From Atkinsonella hypoxylon (Eukaryota > Ascomycota > Sordariomycetes > Hypocreales > Clavicipitaceae), in assembly GCA_000729835.1 (NCBI GenBank), contig JFHB01000006.1, forward strand, positions 1 to 64,000: DNA of 64,000 bases, written 5' to 3'. Below the pieces are notes generated by a model. It saw nothing but the letters and a program-made list of their open reading frames with translations, did not search any database and had not been told where the DNA came from. Position 1 is the stretch's first letter; each line of letters opens with the position of its first letter. This document shows positions 40,672-52,804 of the stretch, one piece after another. The translations under genes were made by a program, and so were the position numbers.

Positions 40672-41439
40672 TTACCAGAAACGTCTTCGGCCGCCAGTGG
40701 CAGGGGTCTCGCTCCAAGTCTCCTTTGAGCGTTCCGAGCCCTTCCTGCGAGCAAAGCAGCAGGTAACGAGAACCACGGCGGAACCGATGAGCGTGAAGAT
40801 GGCCGCCACGAGGATCAACCAGATACCCGAGCCCCATTTGGCGTGGCTGACGCCGTGGTCGTTGACGTCCCGTTTGATGATGCTGAAAGCGACAAAGTCG
40901 CAGACCATGGCCACGAGCGTCACCACAAAGGAGATGAGGGAGACGACCGAGGCCAGGAACGAGCCCACGATGCCAGTGCTGATGCAGAGGAGGACGGCAA
41001 TGAAGCACAGGCCTAGAGCAACGGGGTGAAGAATCATGACGCGGGTCAGCCCCTTGGCTGTACTGGCGGAAGTACTGCCGAAGGTTGAGCCGTCGAGGCT
41101 CCTCATCAGGCCGGCCGGGTCGTAGCCGATTTTGGCGCGGGTGCACTCATCTGAGTCGCCACTTGAGATCGGAGCATGTTAGTAGATTTAATGATTTAAT
41201 CGGATCAAAAGTCCTGCTGCAATGCGTCCTTCAATTAGCGCTTACCGAATGCCCCTCACACAGTACCCAAATGTACCAAACGTTACGTCCTGCGCTGATG
41301 CTGAGTTTCTGCCGAGATCGACGTGCATTATCGAAAGACGATTGACCACGGGGGCCGTGATAGTCACGACGATGAGCAGAATAAAGGCCACAAACAGAAA
41401 GAATGTGCCGATATGGTGAACAAACTTGCCGAAACCCAT
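40672..41439 (-). CDS. SUR7/PalI-family four-span membrane protein
   Basis: Two exons: 41439-41246 and 41161-40672, with an 84-nt intron (GTAAGC donor, CTCAAG acceptor). Phases agree only with that acceptor, giving GIRGDSDECTRAKIGYD; 227 aa. Four membrane segments: FFLFVAFILLIVVTITAPVV near the N-terminus, VALGLCFIAVLLCISTGIVG, VVSLISFVVTLVAMVCDFVA and IWLILVAAIFTLIGSAVVLV. Between the first two lies an extracellular loop with the TFGTFGYC and EC-x-x-AKIGYD pattern of the SUR7/PalI family. Members mark eisosome-associated membrane domains (Sur7) or sense ambient pH (PalI/Rim9). The short basic tail without a long cytosolic domain favours a Sur7-like role, but the subfamily is not certain. Confidence 0.82.
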
Positions 41440-42707
41440 TGCAACCGACTTTGCGTACTTTCTTGCCTCTTAAATCTAGGAGGGACGAAATGGAGTCTGA
41501 TGAGATGCACTGGCAAGGCAAGGAGCTCTTTTGGCCGTTTAGTAAGTGTCACACGCGGGATAAAGACAGGTAGCAGGGCGATGATGTCTGGTTGTAGGAC
41601 CATTTGAAAGACGTTTCGTTGCAAGGGGGGAGCGAGCAAGAGTATAAATCATCGTCACTGTCTCACCACCCCGGACGGAATGTAGCGCCAGATTGGGAGG
41701 GCCAAGGCTTGGTCAACCACGCTGTTCAGTTCTGCGACGTCACTTTCCAGTTGATCCACTCAAAACCCCCTACACTGATGCTAGTAGATCTGGTCCTAAT
41801 AATTGCTGCGAGCTGCCGGGACTGCCGTTGTTGCTGCCCTGGCGTTGGGGGCTGTGTGCAGGCGACAGCAGGCGACAGGCACAACAGGCCAGACCAGAAT
41901 GCCAATGTCAATTGATGCGGGACCAGGGTGACGTAGCGATGCGCAGAGCTTGCGAGACCAAGGTCACACAAAAAGCTGAAGCTGCTGTTGTGTGGCACAG
42001 CAACCAAGCCATGCGCACCTCTCGATACTGATGCTAGGAACTCCCTTGAAGCCTGTTCTTGTGGATCCTTCGTCATGATTCTTCGACGGGCACACCGCAC
42101 CCAGTCAGGCACACAGATCATGGTTGCGGTTGTGCCAGGGTTGTGCCAGGGTTGCGTCAGGGTTGCGCCAAGGTTGAATATGTATGTATGTGAAGCCGTC
42201 ATTAGTGAGAGTGATGCGATTCTCATTTAGAATTAATCCTTCGGAGGATTCATGTCTGGCCGGCTAACTATGTGCACTTCGTCTCGAGATTGTGCTGTCC
42301 AAAGACCTGTCCCATCGCAACTGTCACCCGACGTGTTGTTTCAAAAAACAGGCACGCCACGAACCATTGGTGAGCATTAGTGGCACTCATCAGACTAATA
42401 GCGCCACTAGCACCACTAGCACCATCGCCCATGTTGAAATGGGTTGACATGTGGTGTCCAACCCGCGACCTACGAGGAATCAGCAAAATCCTCACAGCTA
42501 TGAGCACGTCCAATGGCCACGGTGGCCTCCGATTGGAAAGAACGAGGTTTGTTTTGAGCTTCAGGATTTGCACAAACGAGTATGACAGCAAACACAACAG
42601 CCGTAAGCCGTGAGATGGGTCCCGCCAGAATATTTCGTGCAAAGTCGCATGATCCCCCAACGGACCTGCTGAGCCAGACAGAAGATAGGCGTTCGACTAG
42701 TCCGTGA
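41440..42707. other. Intergenic, no recognised gene
   Basis: Promoter of the SUR7/PalI-like gene and 3' flank of the next minus-strand gene. A GGTTGYGCCA repeat lies around 42125-42172. Confidence 0.5.
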
Positions 42708-43513
42708 TCAAACTTTCATATTACTGGGGAGCCAGCTTTTCAGTAGTAGACGCTCATCTTTGTAACTACTCTTGCCGGCGAGACTGGCCGTGTCGAGCAA
42801 CCAGTGTGCTAGCCCCTTGGACTGGATAGTCTGAGGCAGGGACAGCTTCAGCGTATTTGCGACAAATGACTTGTCTTTAGCATATGTATCGGGCCATGAT
42901 AGGCTGAGAATAGATCTACGCATAGCAAACTCGTGCAAGTAGCCTGGCTCTGGGAAGATCTGCAGCTTATATTGCCTATGCTCAGAGGGATCAAGACGTT
43001 CATCACGGGCCGCGGTATCGTCATTTGTCGCTAACGTCTCTTGCGAGCGCGTTACGGATGGTCGATCGCCAACAGCATTGAACGAGTTAGAACTGGTCTC
43101 GTCGACGAGATCCACCATGTGTACATCCGTCGTCATTCGTGGCACAGGCACATGATATGTGAGAGGGCTGCCGGCGACGAGTCTGGTTGCTGTGGCTGCT
43201 TCTTTGGTGAGGGACACAAAGTTTCCGTGGTAGTCCTGTCCCGTCCGCCGTGATAGTTAGAGACTCATGCCTCCTGAGTGTAGGAAACTCTGATTTCAAG
43301 CCAGGGGTTCTCTGACAAGCTCCCAATGAAGAATGGAAGGAAGTGGACAGGAGGCCATACCTTTGTCATCTTGAAGAACTCGATAGGTCCATATTGCTCG
43401 AGAACCTGCAGAACCGAGCGTCGCTCTGCAAATGTCACTGGGGTTGGAGAAACAAGCACGCGAATTGATCGCTCGGCGATGAATTGTCGCGCAGATTTGG
43501 AAGCTGATTGCAT
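42708..43513 (-). CDS. Conserved fungal protein, probable mitochondrial, RRM-like N-terminus
   Basis: Two exons: 43513-43361 and 43235-42708. The 125-nt intron (donor GTATGG, branch CTCTAACT, acceptor GGACAG) joins FFKMTK to DYHGNFVSLTKEAA in phase; 226 aa. The N-terminus MQSASKSARQFIAERSIRVLV lacks acidic residues early and is Arg/Ser-rich, compatible with a mitochondrial presequence. Residues about 15-80 follow an RRM-like course: a first strand (IRVLVSP), a helix (ERRSVLQVLEQYGPIEFFK), then a strand (NFVSLT) and the ATRLVAGSPLTYHV segment. C-terminal part without recognised domain. No function assigned. Divergent from Med1, with start codons 370 bp apart, so the two probably share a promoter region. 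Confidence 0.68.
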
Positions 43514-43883
43514 TTTGAGTCACTCGATGGAGAGAAGAAAGGTCAAGGCCAAAAGATTATAAGGAGCGGCTACCCCAAATGCTATGCTATAACTAGTTGT
43601 CGAGGACAGTTAACAAAATGTCATGGTCTTGAAAATCCGAGGATCCCGACAACAGCTTGATCAGGCCGGAAGGCTGCAACATATTGTTCCGTGGGTGCCC
43701 GGCCTGGCCCACCAGTCAGCGTCAAGCTGCCTGCGCAGCTTCAGAGACAGCTGCGGACCACGTGATATCTCTCAGATTGAGATCTTCAGAGTCATCGACG
43801 AGAGCGATCGCAACGCCGACCTGCGTCCCGCATGGCCTAGGCCCGGTCGTTTAAGGAAGGAAGCTTCATCGACTCATATCAAG

Positions 43884-46015
43884 ATGGCGACGCCGACACC
43901 GATGAAGCATGCGCCTTCGCAACAAGGCCGCACACCGTCCCAGTTCGCCGCGGCGACCCCTCCAGTGTCCACGCCATTTTCGAATCCCCCCCAAGCTGCC
44001 TTCTCGCCCCGCGGTCCGAAGTCATCTCCGCAGCAGGTCAAGAAGTCTCCAGCAACATCGAATCTTATGGGTCATTCGGGCATAGGAGCATTCAACTTTG
44101 ACAGTCCCTCCACCGCCGCAGCCATGGGCGCCCTGGGCTCCTTTGATATCGGGCTGGATAATGTGGGCGTCAATGGGCTGGATGCTATCGGCGCAGCGCT
44201 TGCCAACGAGGACGACAAATTGAAGCGCTTGGATGCGATCCTCAAGCTCCTGAGCGTTGGTCAATTCCCCTCTCTCTCGCCTAATATCGATTGAATGCTC
44301 CAAAGATTCTGACACCAGCCTCCCAGACCAAGAAAGGACTGGTCAGCGAAGCTAGTCTCGAACGTCTGGCACAGCGAATTGGCTTGGAGCTGCTTTCAGA
44401 GGACCAATCGACCCCCGATGGACGCAAGACGAGAACGCTGGCCATAGCTGGATCGGCAATCGCGCTCGACATTGTTCTCGATAACAATATCGTCAAGAGC
44501 GTGTCTCTGGCCTACCATGGTTCAGCGCCCTCTGTATCCAAGCACATGGATGCAGCTGGTCAAATACTGCTCAAGGATCTGACCCTTCTTCCCGGCCAAA
44601 GTCCGCTGACAAAATCGCTCGAGAACTTTGCTTCCAACTTTGAGCGTCTAGCTGGCCTAGATAAGCTCAGTATTGTGCCAGGACTCGACTGCCATGAAGC
44701 ACTAGCGGGGATTTTTACCAGTCTGAAGAGGTTATACGAATGGCATCTGTCAAAGTTGCGCGCAGACGATGGGATGAAGAGCAGGTCCGAAGGGTATCTG
44801 CGAAACATGGTCATGTGCTCGAGACATGGCCGACCAGCAATGCACGAAAGGGACAGGGTCGGGCTCGCCTTGCAATATTGGAAGGAGCATCGATTTGTGG
44901 TGCCGTCAGCTCAAGATTTCTCTTCGTCAACTGAAGAAACAGACAAGGTCTGGTCTCTGCTTCTTGGTTGCGGTCCACTGGAGAGCATTGAAGTTCCGCC
45001 CGTCAGGGTGTCGGAGAACTGGATATCCAAAGACATCACGAAAGAAGATACAACCGTTGGTCCCCCCAGGACAAATCTCGACTGGCAGGAGCCCGAGAAT
45101 ATATCATTACCACCGTCAGAAGACAACAAAGATGCAGCCATGGACGTATTACAACCTGATCTGTCCACGACGCGAGTTCCCCGCGTCGTATTCACCGTCA
45201 CATTTGATCCGCCGGTCGTTCTACCTCAGAATGAGTGGGCGCGCCTCTACATGTTCGCCAATACCAACCCTCCCAACATCCAAAACGAATTGATGTCGCG
45301 CGGACACCCTTTTTCACCACCCACCTTTGACAGTTTACTCTTTCCATTCCCCTCTGGCGTCAAGGTCGGCCTGAGTGAGTCTCGGGCCATCTCCCGAGAG
45401 CGACAACTGCGCATTTTTGACAAGGACACCAATACCTCCCGTCTCACTCGCCACAGCAACACCCTGTTCATATACAAGCCCATCTACTCCCAAGCAGTGT
45501 CCGAAATGCCCTTCTCCCATCCTCGGCAATTGCTCGACATGCTCCCCCTCCTACGGCAATATGCCTTGTTATCCACTCTCCTTGAAAACAGCTTTGGCTC
45601 GAAAACTACACCCTCGCCATCTCCCAAACCGTCCAATTCACGGCCCGAGAATCCTCTTTCCGTAGATACAAAGACCAAAAAGGACCAGTTGTCAGACTTT
45701 ATGGACATGGACATGGCTGTTCAAGCCGCGAAAGTGCCCCCACAAGACTCAACCTGCCTCGACGTCATCCTCTGGGTACACCCCACCCCTCAACTGCAGG
45801 TCGTATTTCCAATGGGCGATTCCACAGCCAACATCTCGCTGAAAATTCAAGAAGGCGGTGCTGTAGAGATTGTGGACGAAAACATTTTCGACTTCAAGGG
45901 AAGTGAGAATGTCAACGGTCTGCGGAAGCGCTTTACGCGAGAGAAGCTGGGGAAGGTGCTGGAGCACATGGAGGATCTATGTAAGTGGGCGGAGTGGATT
46001 CGCACGAGGCTGTAA
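43884..46015 (+). CDS. med1: Mediator complex subunit Med1
   Basis: Two exons: 43884-44255 and 44327-46015. The proposed 71-nt intron starts with a non-consensus GTTGGT and ends TCCCAG, with CTGAC near the 3' end; both flanks are in phase, giving 686 aa. Exact borders are less sure than elsewhere. The N-terminus is Pro/Ser/Thr-rich and disordered, with SFDIGLDNVGVNGLDAIGAA. The Med1 domain follows: GLVSEASLERLAQRIGLELL, then IAGSAIALDIVLDNNIVKSVSLAY, LTKSLENFASNFERLAGLDKL, and a C-terminal part with VVFTVTFDPPVVLPQ, carrying to WAEWIRTRL. This is the fungal Med1 layout. The protein belongs to the Mediator middle module that bridges activators and RNA polymerase II. ATG 43884 is preceded by an open frame without a better start. 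Confidence 0.9.
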
Positions 46016-46407
46016 GGATGATGATACCCGTATCCAGGCGAATGGCCATAACGTTGCAGTCATCGTGGTGTGAGGTATTTTGTCGCCGAGCTGGCGTGAC
46101 TTGTGACTACAGCCTGGTATGATGGGGTCATTGGGGGACAGACGGATTGAGACGAGGATCATGACAGCGCGTATACCAGCAACGACGGCAATTGTAACCT
46201 TGAAACAAAGAGAATCGCAACTACCATGCACAAACATGGACGGACGCCTTTATCTCATAGCACAGAACTACGGTTCATGAACATAGTCTCAAATGGACAA
46301 TATAAGTCTTCAAGACTGATGTTCATAAAAAGCAGAGTCCGCCTTTTACTCTTCTCTTAGTAAAGGTATGGCACTAGTTCACCAAGTCGGTTCAGAGCGT
46401 GCCATCA
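46016..46407. other. Convergent 3' flanks
   Basis: Between Med1 (plus) and the formyltransferase (minus). Nothing recognised. Confidence 0.5.
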
Positions 46408-47785
46408 TCACTCCTGTCCCGTCATTCGTATAAAGCTCTTCAGTCCCGTAGCAGCCACCTGCGCAGGCTTCCCCTCCACCTTGACCCTCGTGATGCGAAC
46501 CCACGAAGTGTCATGTCCGCGTAGCAAACAAGAGCCATCGACGCAAGCAACAACGCGTCGCTCCAGGCACTCTGGTCCCCCGTCCCCGCACACCAGCACA
46601 CCTTCACTGCCCTCCGTGATGTGCCCATGCACCGGCTCCGCATCCAAAAGGATGATCCTCTTCCTAACGCCCTTCTCGCTGAGCGCCATTGTCCACACCG
46701 AGCCCAACACGCGAACACGTCTTGCCCAGGTCTCCGCCGTCCAGTCTGGACGCACTTGCCCATCAGCTTTAGTAACCTTGGCCGCGTGCCGGAGTGGCTT
46801 CCCCTCCATCTCGGCAGCTTTCCAGCCTACATCCCTGTGAGGCGGGACATGGAGACCATCCCGCAGTGCCTGGACGAGCATGCTCGCCCCCTTGGCCGCC
46901 GCATCGTGCAAGAGGCTCTGGAGTGAGGCATCGGGGGGTATGGGTAGTCCCGGGGCAGGCGTCTGCGCAAGGATGGTCCCGTGGTCAAAGGCCTTGTCGT
47001 CTAGTGTTTGGACGGAAACGCCTGTGTGTGTGTCTCCTTGTAAGAGGGCGTGGTGGATGGGTGCTGGGCCACGAAGGCCTTTTTTTTTTTTTTTCGGGGC
47101 CGCGTTAGCTTATAACGCTGGCAGGCTTGCTTGTCAGTGGTGATGGGGGGGGGGGGGGGGCAGGATGGGAAAGATGACGTACTCGGGGAGGAGGGATGGG
47201 TGAACATTCAGGCCTCCGTACTTGACGGATGATAAGATCCTGCTCGGGACGAAGAGGCCGAATGAGACGACGACGACAAGGTTGGTGCCGCGGGGGAGCT
47301 AGATCGGTCAGCGACACGGCATAGCACGAGGCTGAGGACACGAGAAAATACGCAAAGCGGAACAAGTTGACGACAAGCAAGGGGAGTAGACTCACGTTCC
47401 ACTTCCGAAACGTCTCCCTTTCATAAATCCGCAGTCCCAACTCCTCGGCGACCATCTTACAGGGGACTACAAGGTCAGCAATCACCGCAAATATAGATAT
47501 AGATAGATAGATACCTGTTCCATCTCAAGTCTTCAGCAAGGCAACTAACTCACCCTCCCTAACCGTCTTCAAGCCCCTACCCACTCTCTTCCCCGGCAGA
47601 ACCATCACATCCAGCGCCTCCACAAGAGCTCCGTTGCAAAGATGCTCGCGGTGCAGGGCCCGCAGCGCCTCGCAGCTGAAAGCATCGGAGCCGCAGAAGA
47701 GAATGCGAAGGGGGTCTGATGCCGGCGCGAGGGCGCTGCAATGACGCGCGGCGAAGAGCGGCTTGGCGAGCGGGAGGCGGAACAT
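46408..47785 (-). CDS. fmt1: Mitochondrial methionyl-tRNA formyltransferase
   Basis: Four exons on the minus strand: 47785-47554, 47466-47396, 47298-47083 and about 47065-46408. Introns 1 and 2 have GTGAGT donors and join in phase; donor 3 is GTACGT. The enzyme formylates initiator Met-tRNA in mitochondria using 10-formyl-THF. Seen: a presequence-like start (MFRLPLAKPLFAARHCSA), ILFCGSDAFSCEALRAL, VVVVSFGLFVPSRILSSVKY followed by GGLNVHPSLLP (formyl-THF site; Asn/His pair), RGPAPIHHALLQGDTHTGVSV and FDHGTILAQ, then a C-terminal tRNA-binding-type domain ending FIRMTGQE. Oddity: exon 4 is preceded by fifteen A then GG. The only AG there leaves one base too many for the phase, so either the homopolymer is misread or this acceptor is damaged. 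Confidence 0.85.
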
Positions 47786-48340
47786 GGCCTACATATGGGG
47801 GGGGGGGGGAATATAGGATAACTAACGTGGTGCGTTGGTGCGTTGGTGCTGAGTCTGGTGCGCACATCGATGGCGGTCTGAGAATGCTAGCTATTACGGT
47901 GACTGCCAGCACTGCACGCACCTCAGGGTAGGGCCGACGATGAGGGACAATATTCGGACCATAAGGTTGTAACCGTGGTGCTGCTTTGGTCTCTTACTTT
48001 TTGCCAAGTGATTCATAGCACCCACGTCCGAGGAAAACTGGTCAAACTAAAAAATATACGAAAAAAAAAAAAAATTCCCTAAATGAACACCAGCACAATT
48101 GGGCTCTTCTCCGACCATGGCTGCACCCAGATGCACAACCAGTGACACACCGTACGAACGCATCGCGCAAACACAAAATCTCACAACTGTCTACCAGCCT
48201 TTTCTAATCTCAAAACTTCCGACAAGCCCATAGCCTCACCGTCATACACGCCTGCCCACCGATCAAAAGACCCCAAATCTGACCTCCAAGCAGTGCTCAA
48301 GATAACCTCCAGACTCCCCCCTTCCAACAGCAACGACAAT
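47786..48340. other. Intergenic / promoter of fmt1
   Basis: Poly-G (47800-47810) and poly-A (about 48061-48074) runs. No gene recognised. Confidence 0.5.
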
Positions 48341-49364
48341 TCACGACCCAACACTCCAATTGCAAACCACCGTCCACGACTCCCCCATCAAGTCCACCTC
48401 CCAAACCGGCTCCTCGCAAACAACCACACATCCAACCCGCACACCCGCCGCCCTCTCCAACCCCGTCAGTTTCCCCTCGCCCGCAAGCACATATCCCTTC
48501 CCCCGCTCACCAGCCTGCCCCTCCCCCCTAGCAAGATACATATGCGACCCAGGCCGCACGTCTTCCACGCGCACCCTCACCTCGCGCGCCTCGCCGTCCC
48601 ATCCCCGCCCCCGTACCTCAGACAACCACGCCTGCAGCCGGGCCGCCAGCCCGCCGGCAAGAAAGCTCCCCCCGCGGTGCCGCGGTGAGAACGCAACAGG
48701 CAGCCCGTCGCCCGTCGCCCAGTCCTCCACCGCAGGTTTGAACCGCGGAGCAGGTCTGAACACGGGCTGGATCTGCTCCGGCCGCCCGCTCTCGTCCGTT
48801 TCGGCCCCAACCAGGTCTGCAGCCGGTGTCGACGGCGTGCCCATCTCGTCCTCGTCCTGGTCGTGTCCCGTGGACGCGACGCTGGCCGGCGAAATAGACA
48901 GCCTCCTCCGCTTGGTGTCCCGCTCCGCAGGCGACGACTGATCTGCCGAGCGCGCACCGTGCGAGAGATCACTGAGCTGCGATCCGCTCGTGATCGAATC
49001 AGCCTCTAGATCCAACACTCGACGAGCCGCGTTCTCGGCTGGTCCCCCCTCGTCGACGGCCAAAGTCAAAGTCACATCCTCGTCTACATCCTCGATACTA
49101 AGCCCCCTCTGCGTAGGCCGCGATGCGGACGACGAGCCGAATCGTGGCGTAGACTGGAACTGTGACCCCTGTGGCAGAGGTGTTTGCGACGCAGGCGGTC
49201 GTTTGGGTGGCAGAAATCGCCGTGGGGTGGGCGTCTGGCTGGTTAGCTACTGTGACTACCCACTGATGAGGCCGGTGCCTAGGCGGTTGTTGCACAATAT
49301 AGGCAACGCGTGTAGATGGACTGGATTGATTGAAACTCACCTTGGGAGCCTTGGGAGGACTCAT
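48341..49364 (-). CDS. Conserved protein of unknown function
   Basis: Two exons: 49364-49341 (only 8 codons, MSPPKAPK) and 49234-48341. The 106-nt intron has a GTGAGT donor, GCTAAC branch and CCAG acceptor, and phases agree; 305 aa. The N-terminus reads TPTPRRFLPPKRPPASQTPL and QFQSTPRFGSSS, a TPxRF repeat pattern seen in nuclear scaffolding proteins. The middle is acidic and Ser-rich with KRRRLSIS as a probable nuclear signal. The C-terminal ~150 residues alternate strands (VRVRVEDVRPGSHMYLA, GYVLAGEGKLTGLE, VGCVVVCEEPVWEVDL, SWTVVCNW), suggesting a compact beta domain such as an OB-like fold. No family assigned with confidence; a role in DNA or chromosome maintenance would be speculation. 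Confidence 0.68.
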
Positions 49365-50303
49365 GGTCCTGCCATGCTCGCGACACGGTCACATGAACAG
49401 GAGAGTGATGGAGGGAGGTGGTGGCCCGGGTGGGGGTGAGCGAGGGAGGCTCTGAGGCTGTGTGGAGCCAACATTGAAGTCACAGACGGACGGGGCCACT
49501 GCCCCTGGGACGTGAAATCGCTTTTCACGCACTTGTCACAGAACACAGCATTTCGATAATGCTATTTTCATTAGCCATTAGGTGGCTCAGACCTTGCCAA
49601 GGCCATCTTTCTATGCTCTATAACGCTAGACGCTAGACGCTAGACGCTAGAATGGGCGCTCAAAGCTTTGCGCAGCGCGCCTCGCAGCGCCACAGCAGCA
49701 ACATGGAAGTGACGCAACGGAAACAAAAAAAAAAAAATTTAACAAAAAGGTATAAGAGGTAGAGGGCACCAAAAAAAAAGAAAAAAAAAAAAACTATATA
49801 GTACACCAACGCCGATTCTGTGCATATATTTGTCATGTTACACGCCTTGTCTTATGATGTAGCCTCCGGTTAGAACGTTAAAAAATCGCACTCGAGAAAT
49901 ATGGAAAGCACACTTCCTTTGACAGACTCAAGTCGAGACTAGACATTGGGCCAAGTCAACCGTGCAGATGGGCTGGGAGAATCAAATTCTTCGCAATTGC
50001 ACAAGATGCAAGAAAACACCGCTCTGAGCGTGCAGCTTCGAATGCGCATGTACGAAAAAGTCAAAGAGGTGGAAAAGGTGGCCGCAGGATAAAACTAGAG
50101 ACCGGATAGCTGGAGTGGATGCGATTGCTGCTTCATAAAATTGCGGAATGCTCGGTCGTACAATGGATATATAAGAGCAAAAAAAAAAATTCCAATGACG
50201 CTGGTCGACCCAATTTCTTGTACATTGAGCTCATCAGTGGCACCGTAGAAGGTAGAAAAGACTTCGGAAATTCCATAATTGATCAAATCACAGGCGCCGT
50301 ACC
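49365..50303. other. Intergenic, simple repeats
   Basis: Contains a 9-bp tandem repeat (49622-49650) and several A runs (49723-49793). Nothing coding recognised. Confidence 0.5.
49622..49650. repeat. 9-bp tandem repeat
   Basis: Three to four copies of CTAGACGCT. Confidence 0.85.
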
Positions 50304-52804
50304 TCAACCCACCAAGAGATCAAACACAGTCTTGTGGTCAGCCTTTGTTGGTTTCGTCTCCTTGATGGGATGAAGCATAACTGACGGTAAGCATGGCCGT
50401 CCATTTGTCTGCTCCCAGGCATAGCCACCAATATCCGTGTCTGCCCAGCCCATCCAGTTGTTGTACAGTCGATTGGGTGGGTCGGCACGATAATACCAGG
50501 TCGTTCCCTGATACCGTCGTTCTCTGCCCCAACCCATGGGTGAACCACGTCCACTTGCTTCACCCTTAGCTCCAGGATTGAACCACTTATTCAGGAAGCC
50601 GCCCTTCCAGTCACGGTCCATGAATACGGGATGAGGAGCGAACACGGCTTTTAGACCATGGAGTAGGGCAACGGTCTGTGCCGTCATCTCCGATGCGACA
50701 TGGTTACCGCGCAGATTCTCGACATGCATGATGTCAAGCAGCCGTTTCGACACGCGAGATTGCGTGACAATAGTCGTCCGTCTCGGCAGATCGGTTGACT
50801 TATGATTCTCATCGCTGTAGCCCCATACATGTGAGCTGATGATCCACTGAGAATCGACCGGGTCAACGATGGGACCGACAGAAATATAATCTGCCTCCTC
50901 TCCAACACCCCACTCGTAATTGTCATCTTTATATGATTTTGGAGGCTTGGGGCCAACAGGCTTGATAAATGGAAGATCGGGTGGCCCCCATACGATATCA
51001 TCCCCTTGTTGCTTGGCAACCTCATTCCGAAATTCTGTGTCATAGTCGCCATGATGTTCGGGGATATAGTACCGCTCATTTCGCTCCCAGAGATACTTGC
51101 GTGGCTGCTTCTTGGCAAACGAAGCGAGGGATTCGAGCAGGTCATAGTGATGCCCCGTGTATCGGAAATCCATCTCCCAATTCCAAATGTAGTCAAACTG
51201 AGGGTGATCTTGACTGAACTTCTGGACAGACAACCACTGCGCGCTGTGAACCGTTCTGGCAAACTCGTCTTGCATGGCGGGATAAAAATCCCAAACTTGA
51301 CGGTCGTTCCACAGCACAGTGATGCCATGGAATTCAGCTGGTACGTTATCCCTCAGTACAGTTTGGTATAGCTCTTTGTCGTCAAAAATAGACAAGCTCT
51401 CGTTCTTGGATTGAACCAAGAGAAAGACCTCGTATTGGCCACCAGTTTTGAGACTCAGTTCGCTGATCAGGGCCCGGATCACCTGTCGATCATTGTCGGT
51501 GTACTCCATTCCCGTGTAGGACCGCAGCAGGAGAGCGGTACGGGACTCGTTTTTCTCCGCATCCTGCAAGTAATAGATTGATCGTCTCTCCATCTTTGGT
51601 GCCTCGGCCTTCGTGTCGGTGTCGGTGTTAGTGTCGGTGTCGGTGTCTTTGTTTTCATCGTCATTCGACTTCTGTTCAGACGGTGGCCCCACTGGTTGCA
51701 TTGTTTCGCCGTAGTTGTTCAGGAAACGGTTTTTCCTGTCTTCCATGTTCGCGTCAAAACGAGCAGCATTTTGCTCTACGCAGCGCTGCTGCAACTCGCC
51801 CCAATTCACTCCATTCCAGTCAATTTTCTGAAAAGTGCCATCATCGTTGTTGGTCGTTTCGAAAAGTCCATACTGTCCAAGACGCGTGTCACGTTCCCAG
51901 CATAGGTTGGGGTCAATTCCAAACAAGTCGTAGGATCCGAATTTTGGTCGGGGCCATCTCTCTGGGCGACCAAGGAATACTCGCAGATCTTCGACAACTT
52001 CGCCCGTGGGTCCTTTACACGGCACATATGGAGCGTGTCCGGCCTTCTTCCATTCTTCACTATTGTAGTCAGGATAGGGATTAAAACGGACGGGTTTCTC
52101 TTCGCTAAATCTGACGCTAGCTGAAGGATCTTCGTGAAGACGCATTTTCTGTTCTTCTGTGTGGTTGTCCTTGTCAACCAGCCGTTTGAGGGTGTTGCCA
52201 TAGATGAGGTTCGAGTTTGGCAGCCTGAAGAAGTGGTCAGCTCAAGCCCTTGAGAAACGGACGATGCAAAGCCAAGAATGATAATGGAAGCAGCATGGGC
52301 TGCGAGAAAAATGGGGTTGAGGTAGATGACGTACTTGGCGGTGGTTTTGTACGCATATCGCCACATTTTTCGCAAATCCTTTTCATGCTGAAGTCTCACG
52401 ACCTCATCAGGTTTTCGAGGAGTACCGTCTGTTTCGTATCCAGGAAGCACATCGTCATTGGTTTCTGGATCATCGGGGTCGTGCCAGTACGCCAGATCTT
52501 CAATATCGATTTCCCAACCTGCCTGAGTACCAGTTGGCTCTTCATGATGATGGCCAGGATCTGGGCGGAGAGCTACTTCAGAATTTGCGCCTGACAGAGG
52601 CTTCTCCTCTTCCTGGGTGTGCGTGCCAGAACCTTTGTCGACAGAGTCACCTTGTCGGTAGGGTGCCATGTGCAGCTGGGCTGAGGGGCCGCTGAACACG
52701 AGCAAATAGGTCGTGATCAAAGCAATGGCAAAGACGAAAACTGACCTCGTCCTAGTCGGGAACAGCAGCTTTCGTCTACCTGAGTGGAGTAGCATTTTGC
52801 CCAT
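50304..52804 (-). CDS. DUF3405 family, membrane-anchored glycosyltransferase-like protein
   Basis: Two exons: 52804-52335 and 52224-50304, with a 110-nt intron (GTACGT donor, CTTCAG acceptor). Phases agree; 796 aa. Type II membrane topology: short basic N-terminus, then one membrane span (SVFVFAIALITTYLLVF), then a long luminal part. The domain shows VRFNPYPDYNSEEWKKAGHA, PCKGPTGE, YDLFGIDPNLCWERDTRLGQ, a helix-rich core and the aromatic YIWNWEMDFRYTG segment, whose WEMD resembles the acidic metal site of glycosyltransferases. DUF3405 proteins are common in filamentous fungi and thought to act in the Golgi or secretory pathway; the substrate is unknown. A run of alternating Asp-Thr residues, encoded by a TCGGTG-type repeat at about 51617-51648, interrupts the chain. 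Confidence 0.82.
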
